A stretch of DNA of 64,000 bases, from the NCBI GenBank assembly GCA_003150235.1, contig QAMW01000033.1:124001-188000 (forward strand), given 5' to 3'. Below are positions 51,388 through 59,148 of this stretch, one piece after another. The position numbers and the translations under genes are program-made. Every line of letters starts with the position of its first letter. The first letter of the stretch is position 1. Under the pieces are notes generated by a model that saw only the letters and a program-made list of their open reading frames with translations, did no database searches and was not told the DNA's origin. Source of the DNA: Bacteroidales bacterium (GTDB lineage: Bacteria; Bacteroidota; Bacteroidia; Bacteroidales; Muribaculaceae).

Positions 51388-52731
51388 ATGACAAAGATTG
51401 TAAACATAAAAAAGGGACTTGACATCAGTATCAGAGGTAAAGCCGACCTGTCGGCGCCCGTGGATGTCGCGCCCTCCACATGTGCTATTATTCCCGATGA
51501 TTTTCCGGGCATAACACCAAAGGTTGATGTCAAGGAAGGTGATGAGGTTGTTGTTGGTTCTTCTCTGTTTCATGACAAGGCGTATCCCGACATAAAGGTC
51601 GTATCGCCTGTCGCAGGTACGGTTACAGCTGTCGTCAGGGGCGAGCGCCGTAAACTTGAACGGATAGTGGTTACCCCCGGCAGCGCTCCTTCTACTTCAC
51701 TTGACTTCAAAGTAAATGACATTGACGACCCCACACGCGCCGCGCAGCTGCTGCTCGACTCGGGATTGTGGTCATGGATGCGTCAGCGGCCTTACAATAT
51801 CGTGCCGAGACCCGGGGCTGCCCCGCGTGACATTTTCATCACCGGATTTGACTCCGCCCCGCTCGCTCCCGACTATGAGATGCTGCTTGACGGAAATGCA
51901 AAGGAGCTGAACGCCGCGATAGGGCTGCTCCGTAAGCTCACTGACGGCATTATATATATAGGTGTACGCTCCGGAAGCTGTATCGAATCGCTTCAGGGCG
52001 TGGAGACGGTCGTGGTCAACGGGCCGCATCCCGCCGGAAATGTCGGGGTGCAGATATGCAATGTCAAGCCGGTCAACAAAGGCGACATCGTATGGACAAT
52101 GGACGCCCTCACACTTCTCCGCATCGGAAAGCTTGTCACCACCGGAACTCTCGACATGACAGTGACCGCCGCCCTTACCGGATGCGAGGTGACAGAACCC
52201 CACTACATCAAGACGACGGTAGGTGCCGACATGAAGAGTGTGCTTGAAGGAGCCGTCAATGACGACGACATTCATCACCGCATCATATCGGGCAACGTGC
52301 TTACCGGCATACCTGTAAGCGAGGATGGCTACCTGCGCTTCCCCTACACCCAGGTGACTGTCATCGCCGAGGGCGATGACTTTGCCGAGTTCATGGGATG
52401 GGCGTCGCTCTCCCCGCAGAAGATGAGCGTCAGCCGCTCTTTCCCCGGTCATTTCTTCAAGCGTAAGTTCTGTCCCGACGCCCGAATACTCGGCGGACGC
52501 CGCGCGATGATAATGTCAGGGGTCTACGATAAAGTAATGCCGATGGATATTCTCCCCGAATATCTCATCAAGGCTATCATAGCCCGCGACATCGACCGCA
52601 TGGAGCAGCTCGGCATCTACGAGGTGGCTCCGGAAGACTTCGCTCTCTGTGAATATGTCGACCCGTCGAAGCTCGAATTACAGAAAATCGTGCAGGAAGG
52701 GCTTGACTATCTGCGTAAAGAACTTAGCTGA
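51388..52731 (+). CDS. nqrA: Na+-translocating NADH:quinone reductase subunit A
   Basis: 447 residues. N-terminal IKKGLDISIRGK, barrel-sandwich segment (VVSPVAGTVTAVVRGERRKL) and a C-terminal domain ending in DYLRKELS, all typical of NqrA. It is the cytosolic subunit of the six-subunit redox sodium pump that oxidises NADH and reduces ubiquinone or menaquinone. Six nqr genes follow in the order A-B-C-D-E-F. Confidence 0.95.
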   Translation: MTKIVNIKKGLDISIRGKADLSAPVDVAPSTCAIIPDDFPGITPKVDVKEGDEVVVGSSLFHDKAYPDIKVVSPVAGTVTAVVRGERRKLERIVVTPGSAPSTSLDFKVNDIDDPTRAAQLLLDSGLWSWMRQRPYNIVPRPGAAPRDIFITGFDSAPLAPDYEMLLDGNAKELNAAIGLLRKLTDGIIYIGVRSGSCIESLQGVETVVVNGPHPAGNVGVQICNVKPVNKGDIVWTMDALTLLRIGKLVTTGTLDMTVTAALTGCEVTEPHYIKTTVGADMKSVLEGAVNDDDIHHRIISGNVLTGIPVSEDGYLRFPYTQVTVIAEGDDFAEFMGWASLSPQKMSVSRSFPGHFFKRKFCPDARILGGRRAMIMSGVYDKVMPMDILPEYLIKAIIARDIDRMEQLGIYEVAPEDFALCEYVDPSKLELQKIVQEGLDYLRKELS

Positions 52732-52757
52732 TAACTTATCTATAAAAATCATCGATT

Positions 52758-53966
52758 GTGAAATCACTTAGAAAATATCTTGACCGGATAAAACCCGACT
52801 TCGAGCCGGGCGGAAAGTTTCACGCGTTTCAGTCAGTGTTTGACGGATTCGAGACTTTCCTCTTTACTCCGACCACGACTTCGCGCTCCGGAGTCAACAT
52901 CCACGACAGCCTCGACTCAAAGCGAGTGATGATTATCGTCGTGCTTGCGCTTATCCCCTGCCTGCTGTTCGGCATGTACAATACCGGCTATCAGCATTGG
53001 CTCGCCATCGGCGCAACCTCTTTTCCGTTCTGGCAACTGTTCGGTTACGGTTTCCTCGCGTTACTGCCGCGCCTGATTGTGTCATACGTGGTAGGTCTCG
53101 GCATCGAATTTGTCGTGGCTCAGTGGCGCAAGGAAGAAATCCAGGAAGGCTTCCTCGTGTCGGGAATCCTTATCCCGCTGATATGCCCCATCGACGTCCC
53201 CTTGTGGATGCTTGCGGTAGCCACCGCTTTCTCTGTAATCTTTGTGAAGGAAGTGTTTGGAGGGACAGGCTACAACATATTTAATGTAGCGTTGGTGACC
53301 AGGGCGTTCCTCTTCTTCGCCTATCCGTCACACATGAGCGGTGACAAGGTGTTTGTTTCCACCGGAAGCGTCTGCGGCCTCGGCGAAGGTCAGGTTGTCG
53401 ACGGCTTCTCCGGTGCAACCCCGCTCGGACAGATCGCTACCAGCACCGGTGACACTCTTTCACTCACCAATGTGGTCGGCGAGCCTCTTACCTACTGGGA
53501 CATGTTCTTCGGTTTCATCCCCGGCTCTGTCGGAGAGACATCGACATTCTGCATACTCATCGGCGCGGCAATACTCCTGCTCACAGGCATCGCAAGCTGG
53601 CGCATCATGTTCAGCGTCTTTGCAGGCGGCTTGATTATGGGTGCCATCGCTCATGCATTCCCCTCCGCCACTTATCCCGCCACCTTGCTCACCCCGCTTG
53701 AACAGGTTACTCTCGGCGGATTTGCTTTTGCGGCGGTTTATATGGCTACCGACCCTGTGACTGCATCGCGCACAAATCCCGGTAAATATATCTACGGATT
53801 CCTTATCGGCGTAATCGCTGTGATTATCCGCACCTACAACAACGGTTATCCCGAAGGAGCGATGCTCGCAGTGCTTCTTATGAACTCGTTTGCGCCGCTT
53901 ATCGACTACACCGTTGTACAGTCCAACATACGTCGACGCCTGCGTCGTTTAAAAGCTAAAGTGTGA
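52758..53966 (+). CDS. nqrB: Na+-translocating NADH:quinone reductase subunit B
   Basis: 402 residues, about 10 membrane helices. The covalent FMN site reads GFSGATPLG, with the FMN-carrying Thr at T221. The GTG start at 52758 is the only in-frame start giving MKSLRKYLDRIKP and is 26 bases after nqrA. NqrB houses riboflavin and the sodium path. Confidence 0.95.
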   Translation: MKSLRKYLDRIKPDFEPGGKFHAFQSVFDGFETFLFTPTTTSRSGVNIHDSLDSKRVMIIVVLALIPCLLFGMYNTGYQHWLAIGATSFPFWQLFGYGFLALLPRLIVSYVVGLGIEFVVAQWRKEEIQEGFLVSGILIPLICPIDVPLWMLAVATAFSVIFVKEVFGGTGYNIFNVALVTRAFLFFAYPSHMSGDKVFVSTGSVCGLGEGQVVDGFSGATPLGQIATSTGDTLSLTNVVGEPLTYWDMFFGFIPGSVGETSTFCILIGAAILLLTGIASWRIMFSVFAGGLIMGAIAHAFPSATYPATLLTPLEQVTLGGFAFAAVYMATDPVTASRTNPGKYIYGFLIGVIAVIIRTYNNGYPEGAMLAVLLMNSFAPLIDYTVVQSNIRRRLRRLKAKV

Positions 53967-53973
53967 CAAGATT

Positions 53974-54684
53974 ATGAATAAGCAGAGCAATACTTACACC
54001 ATCATATATATTATAGTGCTGGTGATTGTGGTCGGGGCGGGTCTCGCGTTTACCGCGCTGTCACTTAAACCGCTTCAGACCGCAAATGCCGATGCCGACA
54101 AGATGAAGCAGATTCTTGCATCGGTACACATCGCGCCTGACAAAGCCGACATCATAGCCGACTTCAACAAGTATATCACCGACCAGTTTATCGTCAACGA
54201 CAAGGGCGAGCGTGTCGAAGGCAATGCCTTTGCCGTGAACACCGCCCAGGAAAGCAAGCTCCCGGTCAACGCCCGTCAGATGCCGGTCTATGAATGTACA
54301 CTCGCTCCGGGCGATGTGAAATATATCCTTCCGGTCTACGGTGCAGGTCTGTGGGGCCCGATATGGGGTTACATAGCTGTCGACAATGACGGCTCTACCA
54401 TCTACGGCGCGTATTTCGCCCATCAGGGCGAGACCCCCGGTCTCGGTGCCGAAATCGAGAAACCGGCGTTCAGCGACCAGTTCAACGGACTTCACCTGTT
54501 CAAGGACAATAAGTTTCTGCCGGTCAACGTAGTGAAAGCCGGTCAGCCGTCTGTTCACGGTGAAGACACTGTTGACGGCATCTCCGGAGGCACAATCACC
54601 TCAAAGGGTGTAGCCTCGATGATTGACAACTGCATTACCGGATACAAGGCTTTTCTTGAAACCCTCTCATCAAAACAGAACTAA
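53974..54684 (+). CDS. nqrC: Na+-translocating NADH:quinone reductase subunit C
   Basis: 236 residues, one N-terminal helix (TIIYIIVLVIVVGAGLAFTAL) and a periplasmic FMN domain. Covalent FMN attaches in DGISGGTITSKG at T207. Seven bases from nqrB. Confidence 0.95.
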   Translation: MNKQSNTYTIIYIIVLVIVVGAGLAFTALSLKPLQTANADADKMKQILASVHIAPDKADIIADFNKYITDQFIVNDKGERVEGNAFAVNTAQESKLPVNARQMPVYECTLAPGDVKYILPVYGAGLWGPIWGYIAVDNDGSTIYGAYFAHQGETPGLGAEIEKPAFSDQFNGLHLFKDNKFLPVNVVKAGQPSVHGEDTVDGISGGTITSKGVASMIDNCITGYKAFLETLSSKQN

Positions 54685-54687
54685 ATT

Positions 54688-55311
54688 ATGGCGTCAAACA
54701 ATAAAAATCTGAGCACACTGCTTAACCCGCTGTCAAAAGACAATCCGGTAATCGTGCAGATACTCGGTATCTGCTCATGTCTCGCCGTGACCGCCAAGCT
54801 CGAACCCGCGTTCGTGATGGGTATCTCGGTGATTGCAGTGCTTGCATTTTCCAATGTGATAATATCACTACTGCGAAATACCATCCCCACCAACATCCGC
54901 ATCATCGTGCAGCTTGTAGTCGTGGCGGGGCTTGTGGTAATCGTCAATCAGCTGCTTATGGCTTATCAGTATGATGTCAGCAAGCAGCTGTCGGTATTCA
55001 TCGGTCTTATCGTGACCAACTGTATCCTGATGGGACGTCTTGAGGCATTCGCGATGGGCAACAAGCCCTGGCCTTCGTTTCTCGACGGCATTGGCAACGG
55101 TATCGGCTACGCTATCATCCTCATCATCGTGGCGTTTTTCCGCGAACTTCTCGGAAGCGGCACCCTTTGGGGATTCCAGGTAGTACCCGACAGCTGGTAT
55201 GCCCACGGTTATGCCAACAACGGACTGATGATTCTCCCGCCGATGGCTCTTATCGTGGTGGCTTGTATCATCTGGGTACACCGCACCTACAACAAGGATC
55301 TTCAAGAATAA
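54688..55311 (+). CDS. nqrD: Na+-translocating NADH:quinone reductase subunit D
   Basis: 207 residues with six helices; ILGICSCLAVT and VTNCILMGRLEAFA hold the paired cysteines that bind an intramembrane iron centre with NqrE. Three bases after nqrC. Confidence 0.95.
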   Translation: MASNNKNLSTLLNPLSKDNPVIVQILGICSCLAVTAKLEPAFVMGISVIAVLAFSNVIISLLRNTIPTNIRIIVQLVVVAGLVVIVNQLLMAYQYDVSKQLSVFIGLIVTNCILMGRLEAFAMGNKPWPSFLDGIGNGIGYAIILIIVAFFRELLGSGTLWGFQVVPDSWYAHGYANNGLMILPPMALIVVACIIWVHRTYNKDLQE

Positions 55312-55340
55312 TGTCACACCCCGGTAAAGAATAAATCATA

Positions 55341-55958
55341 ATGGAAAATTTCAATATTTTTATCAGGTCGATATTTGTCGACAACATGATTTTTGCCTAC
55401 TTCCTGGGCATGTGTTCATTTCTCGCCGTATCCAAAAATGTAAAAACGGCGCTTGGTCTTGGCGCGGCGGTGACATTCATGCTTGTCATCTCTCTGCCTA
55501 TCAACTACCTGCTCGAGACCTACGTGCTTCGTGAAGGCGCGCTGAAATGGCTCGGTCCGGAATATGCCGATGTCGACCTCAGCTTCCTGTCGCTCATCAT
55601 GTTTATCGCCGTGATAGCCTCGCTCACTCAGCTGGTGGAGATGGCGGTGGAAAAATTCAGCCCGGCTCTTTACTCATCGCTGGGTATCTTCCTGCCGCTT
55701 ATCGCGGTGAACTGCGCCATCCTCGGCGGCTCGCTGTTCATGCAGCAGAGAGACTTCCCCGATGTATGGACCGCATGTTGCGCCGGTGCCGGATGGGGTC
55801 TCGGCTGGCTTCTCGCCATCGTGGCTATTGCAGCTATCCGCGAGCGTCTGCAGGAATACAGCAATATCCCCAAGCCCCTCCGTGGCGTAGGTATCACTTT
55901 CATAATAACCGGCCTTATGGGAATCGCCTTCATGAGCTTCCTCGGCATTAAACTCTAA
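55341..55958 (+). CDS. nqrE: Na+-translocating NADH:quinone reductase subunit E
   Basis: 205 residues, six helices, an inverted-topology relative of NqrD: LGMCSFLAVSK and AVNCAILGGSLFM give the cysteines for the shared iron centre. Thirty bases from nqrD. Confidence 0.95.
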   Translation: MENFNIFIRSIFVDNMIFAYFLGMCSFLAVSKNVKTALGLGAAVTFMLVISLPINYLLETYVLREGALKWLGPEYADVDLSFLSLIMFIAVIASLTQLVEMAVEKFSPALYSSLGIFLPLIAVNCAILGGSLFMQQRDFPDVWTACCAGAGWGLGWLLAIVAIAAIRERLQEYSNIPKPLRGVGITFIITGLMGIAFMSFLGIKL

Positions 55959-55967
55959 ACTACGACA

Positions 55968-57272
55968 ATGGACAAAATAGCAATGATAACTCTTGCCGAC
56001 ACCGGCACCCTTACCATCTGTACGGGAGTAATCATATTTCTCGCTATCACGCTGCTTCTGGTGACGGTGCTTCTGATTGCAAAGAAGTTTCTCGTACACA
56101 CCGGTCAGGTCGACATTAAAATCAACAATGACAAGGATGTGTTCGCGATGTCAGGAAAAACCCTCCTCTCTACCCTCGCCGACCAGAATGTGTTCCTGTC
56201 GTCGGCTTGTGGCGGCAAGGGCAGCTGCGGACAGTGCAAGGTACAGGTATTCGAAGGGGGCGGCGACATCCTCCCCACCGAGACCGTGCATTTCACCCGC
56301 AAGCAGATGAAAGACCACTGGCGTCTCGGCTGTCAGGTGAAAGTGAAGGAAGACATGTCGATCGGTGTACCCGCGTCGGTGCTTGATGTCAAGGAATGGG
56401 AGTGTGAGGTAATCTCCAACAAGAATGTCGCTACATTCATCAAGGAATTTATCGTGGCTCTCCCTCCGGGCGAACACATGAACTTCATCCCCGGCTCATA
56501 CGCCCAGATCAAGATACCCGCTTACGAGATGGACTACGACAAGGATATCGACAAGTCGCTCATCGGAGAGGAGTATCTCCCGGCATGGGAAAAATTCGGA
56601 CTCTTCGGACTGAAATGTAAGAATACCGAAGCTACCGTCCGCGCCTACTCTATGGCTAACTATCCTGCCGAGGGCGACCGCATAATGCTTACCGTGCGTA
56701 TCGCTACGCCGCCGTTCAAGCCGAAACCTGAGGTCGGCTTCCAGGATGTGATGCCAGGTATCGCCTCATCCTACATCTTTACGCTCAAGCCGGGCGACAA
56801 GGTGAGAATGAGCGGCCCTTACGGCGATTTCCATCCTATTTTCGACTCAAAGGCGGAGATGATGTGGGTAGGCGGTGGTGCCGGTATGGCTCCGCTCCGC
56901 GCCCAAATCATGCACATGACCCGCACTCTCCACTGCACCGACCGTGTGATGAACTACTTCTACGGTGCCCGCGCCCTAAACGAAGTGTTCTATCTCAACG
57001 ACTTCCTGCAGCTTGAAAAGGATTTCCCCAACTTCAAGTTCCATCTCGCGCTTGACCGTCCCGACCCCGCAGCCGATGCTGCCGGCGTAAAATATACACC
57101 CGGATTCGTGCATCAGGTAATCTACGAGACCTATCTCAAAGACCATCCCGCACCCGAGGATATTGAATATTACATGTGCGGTCCCGGTCCGATGAGCAAG
57201 GCAGTCGAAAAGATGCTTTGGGATCTCGGCGTACCGTCGGAAAATCTCATGTACGACAACTTCGGAGGATAA
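55968..57272 (+). CDS. nqrF: Na+-translocating NADH:quinone reductase subunit F
   Basis: 434 residues. One N-terminal helix, a 2Fe-2S ferredoxin domain with C81, C87 and C90 (CGGKGSCGQC) plus a fourth Cys in RLGCQV near 122, then an FAD domain (RAYSMANYP) and an NADH domain (WVGGGAGMAPLRAQI, YYMCGPGPMSKA). It admits electrons from NADH. Last gene of the operon. Confidence 0.95.
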   Translation: MDKIAMITLADTGTLTICTGVIIFLAITLLLVTVLLIAKKFLVHTGQVDIKINNDKDVFAMSGKTLLSTLADQNVFLSSACGGKGSCGQCKVQVFEGGGDILPTETVHFTRKQMKDHWRLGCQVKVKEDMSIGVPASVLDVKEWECEVISNKNVATFIKEFIVALPPGEHMNFIPGSYAQIKIPAYEMDYDKDIDKSLIGEEYLPAWEKFGLFGLKCKNTEATVRAYSMANYPAEGDRIMLTVRIATPPFKPKPEVGFQDVMPGIASSYIFTLKPGDKVRMSGPYGDFHPIFDSKAEMMWVGGGAGMAPLRAQIMHMTRTLHCTDRVMNYFYGARALNEVFYLNDFLQLEKDFPNFKFHLALDRPDPAADAAGVKYTPGFVHQVIYETYLKDHPAPEDIEYYMCGPGPMSKAVEKMLWDLGVPSENLMYDNFGG

Positions 57273-57447
57273 CACCTCCCCCACTCTATCCTACAGGGCT
57301 GTGCCGATTCAGGCATGGTCCTTATTGTTACCACCCAGCGCATCGGGATACAGAATGCAGTGCCGCGAGATACAAAAGGACAAAACGACATAAGAAACAA
57401 AGTTTTGGAAATTTATGTCGAAATATTAGCCTAAATGACAGTCCGCC

Positions 57448-57661
57448 GTTGCCCGCAGGGCATCAGCCATTTTTAGCCGTGGCGTTGAGCGAAGCGAAAC
57501 CCACGGAAAATGGGTTGAAAATAAAATGTTTCCGTCAGGAATCATCTCGGATTAAGATTGATGATTCCCTTTCGGGAAACAATCAAGGAAGAAACCTGCT
57601 TTCCGGTGGTATCGCTTCGCTCAACCACCGGCTACATACAGATGATGCCCTGACGGGCAAC
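57448..57661. repeat. Family-A nested-palindrome element, copy 2 (complete)
   Basis: About 214 bp. Outer arms GTTGCCCGCAGGGCATCA (57448-57465) and TGATGCCC...GGGCAAC (57643-57661) are inverted copies. Next inward, TAGCCG...CCCACGG (57474-57506) mirrors CCGGTGG...CGGCTA (57603-57634), each self-complementary around GTTGAGCGAAGCGA. Innermost, GTTTCCGTCAGGAATCATC (57528-57546) mirrors GATGATTCC...GGGAAAC (57560-57580). All three layers nest. Confidence 0.85.
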
Positions 57662-57722
57662 CAATCGTAAGAAAGGTCATGCGGGCGAGCCTCGACCCAA
57701 TGTCACTAACGACTTAAGGATT

Positions 57723-57821
57723 TTGCCCTGAAAGGGCAAGATGTCGGTAACCGCGGGCAGCGCCAGAGGTGCGCCCGTGGAGAGCGATGCCCAACAATAA
57801 CGCAACCCTGAAACGGGTTGC
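57723..57821. repeat. Family-C small hairpins
   Basis: TTGCCCTGAAAGGGCAA (57723-57739), an imperfect CCGCGGGC...GCCCGTGG arch (57751-57780) and GCAACCCTGAAACGGGTTGC (57802-57821). Similar GCCCTGAAAGGGC units are dispersed in Bacteroidetes genomes as far as I recall. Confidence 0.6.
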
Positions 57822-57925
57822 ATAAGTAGGTGCTAATCAGATGGCTATTCGACCCGCACCTTCTGCCACTCGTCCACCATAAAAATCCTTGTGTTGTTTC
57901 TGACCATGTGCCCTTTTGTATCTGT

Positions 57926-58684
57926 CTATGCCTTTGTTACATTTATCGCGTTGCGGTAATTGTAGGCGCAGCGGAGCATGTAGCCGGTGAAAGCGCGTCT
58001 GAACGCGGCTTTATCGAGGTCAGGTATGGGTTGAACAGTCGCATGATTGATAAATGCCCCAAGGTGGTTACGAAGGTCACCGCTACGATACAGCACCTTC
58101 GACAGGCGCGCAATTTCATCGGCAATGCGGACAAGCGTCGGATGGTCGTCGCGGAGCAGATTGACGTAATGGCGCAGCCGCTCGTCGTATGAGAGAGTGG
58201 TGCCATCGGGGCGCATGGGCACAGTGTCGTCACGATCCTGCGCCCATGTATCGGTTTCGTAGGCAAACCTGCCGTTTTCAATTTCAGCCTGAGTCAGTGG
58301 CGATGTGCGCGAATTGACAAAATCAGTCCAATATTTTTGTCGTGCCTCCCAGTCATCCTCGCCGGGGATTGCACTGTTGTGCCCGGTTTCCAAAGCAAAA
58401 GCCTCAGTAGCCTGAATGGCTGATTTAGCTATCGCCGACTGATTGTGCTCGCGACGTTGACGGGCTTTCTCCCTTGCACGTGCACGACGGTCAATCGTAG
58501 GGCGCAGGAACTCGAAAGCCACCGCCAACTCCGGAGGAAGGTCAGGCTCGGTGCCGTCAAGCTGATAGCGGCGTATAGCCTCGGCAAAAGCCTCGCCATC
58601 GGCTTTGTCAAGATTATCGATGATGGTCTGTGACCATTGCTTATCGAAACGCGGAGGGCGTGTGGTGGAAGTCGTGGTTTTCAT
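57926..58684 (-). CDS. DUF6291-like protein, orphan
   Basis: 252 residues. The N-terminal part (IIDNLDKADGEAFAEAIRRYQLDGTEPDLPPELAVAFEFLRPTIDRRAR) fits the DUF6291 pattern seen in phage or plasmid replication-associated proteins; the rest is a hydrophilic helical region (about 75-250) with no motif I know. No neighbour of phage type. It sits between repeats and duplicated promoters with a consensus-like promoter. Either a relic of a mobile element or an orphan regulatory gene. Confidence 0.68.
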   Translation of the reverse strand: MKTTTSTTRPPRFDKQWSQTIIDNLDKADGEAFAEAIRRYQLDGTEPDLPPELAVAFEFLRPTIDRRARAREKARQRREHNQSAIAKSAIQATEAFALETGHNSAIPGEDDWEARQKYWTDFVNSRTSPLTQAEIENGRFAYETDTWAQDRDDTVPMRPDGTTLSYDERLRHYVNLLRDDHPTLVRIADEIARLSKVLYRSGDLRNHLGAFINHATVQPIPDLDKAAFRRAFTGYMLRCAYNYRNAINVTKA

Positions 58685-58712
58685 AGCGGTAAAGTTTAAG
58701 TTGACAATGGCG

Positions 58713-58743
58713 CAAAGATAGCGCCCAATCCCCTTCGCCCAAT
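58713..58743 (-). promoter_or_regulatory. Promoter of the DUF6291-like gene
   Basis: Minus strand ATTG (58743-58740), 19 bases, TATCTTTG (58720-58713). Leader about 23 nt. Confidence 0.55.
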
Positions 58744-58825
58744 GTACAAATGGGGAAAAACAGTAGCTATGATAGCTAAAGTAGCTAAGATAGCGCTATC
58801 AACCCACTGAAAACTGACAACTCCA

Positions 58826-58867
58826 TCAAATAAATTTGGCATTACTCTCGACTTATTCGTATCTTTG
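58826..58867 (+). promoter_or_regulatory. Upstream copy of duplicated promoter
   Basis: 42 bp, TCAAATAAATTTGGCATTAC onward, with TTTG (58835-58838), 21 bases, TATCTTTG (58860-58867). Identical to 58900-58941. Confidence 0.7.
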
Positions 58868-58899
58868 GCTATGCCTTAGATACTTTCGCTCGGTAATGC

Positions 58900-58941
58900 T
58901 CAAATAAATTTGGCATTACTCTCGACTTATTCGTATCTTTG
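58900..58941 (+). promoter_or_regulatory. Downstream copy of duplicated promoter for the small membrane gene and dxs
   Basis: TTTG (58909-58912), 21 bases, TATCTTTG (58934-58941), then 18 bases to the ATG at 58960. Confidence 0.75.
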
Positions 58942-58959
58942 CATTTATAAATACGGTTT

Positions 58960-59148
58960 ATGACTGGGTACACTATCTTCCGACTCGTTTGCCTTACGGC
59001 TCTTTGGCTGATACTCTGCTACTTAATGATAGCAGGCAGGGGCTTTACGGCATGGACTCTATTTATAATTGTCGTTTCGGGCGGAGTGGTATTCATACCG
59101 CTGTACAAAAAATATATAAATGACGGCAATGGAAAAAGGAAAAAGTAA
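58960..59148 (+). CDS. Small two-helix membrane protein upstream of dxs
   Basis: 62 residues: two hydrophobic helices (FRLVCLTALWLILCYLMIAG and FTAWTLFIIVVSGGVVFIPLY) and a basic C-terminus (NGKRKK). No known family. It lies in the promoter-to-dxs interval and overlaps the dxs start by 29 bases, so its translation may couple to dxs. An alternative is a leader without protein function. Confidence 0.6.
   Translation: MTGYTIFRLVCLTALWLILCYLMIAGRGFTAWTLFIIVVSGGVVFIPLYKKYINDGNGKRKK

Larger units (their letters stand above)
57273..57925. other. 653-bp gene-free region after nqrF
   Basis: Starts with about 175 bases I cannot assign, then the family-A palindromic element (57448-57661) and small family-C hairpins (57723-57821). 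No credible CDS; the short frames that cross it follow the repeats. Confidence 0.75.

Noticed and set aside
51772..52452. Long minus-strand frame opposite nqrA
   Set aside because: Mirror of a clearly coding gene; amino-acid content is typical of antisense and there is no family likeness.
57176..57670. 164-residue plus-strand frame beginning in nqrF and running through the repeat
   Set aside because: Starts inside nqrF in another frame and its remainder is repeat sequence.
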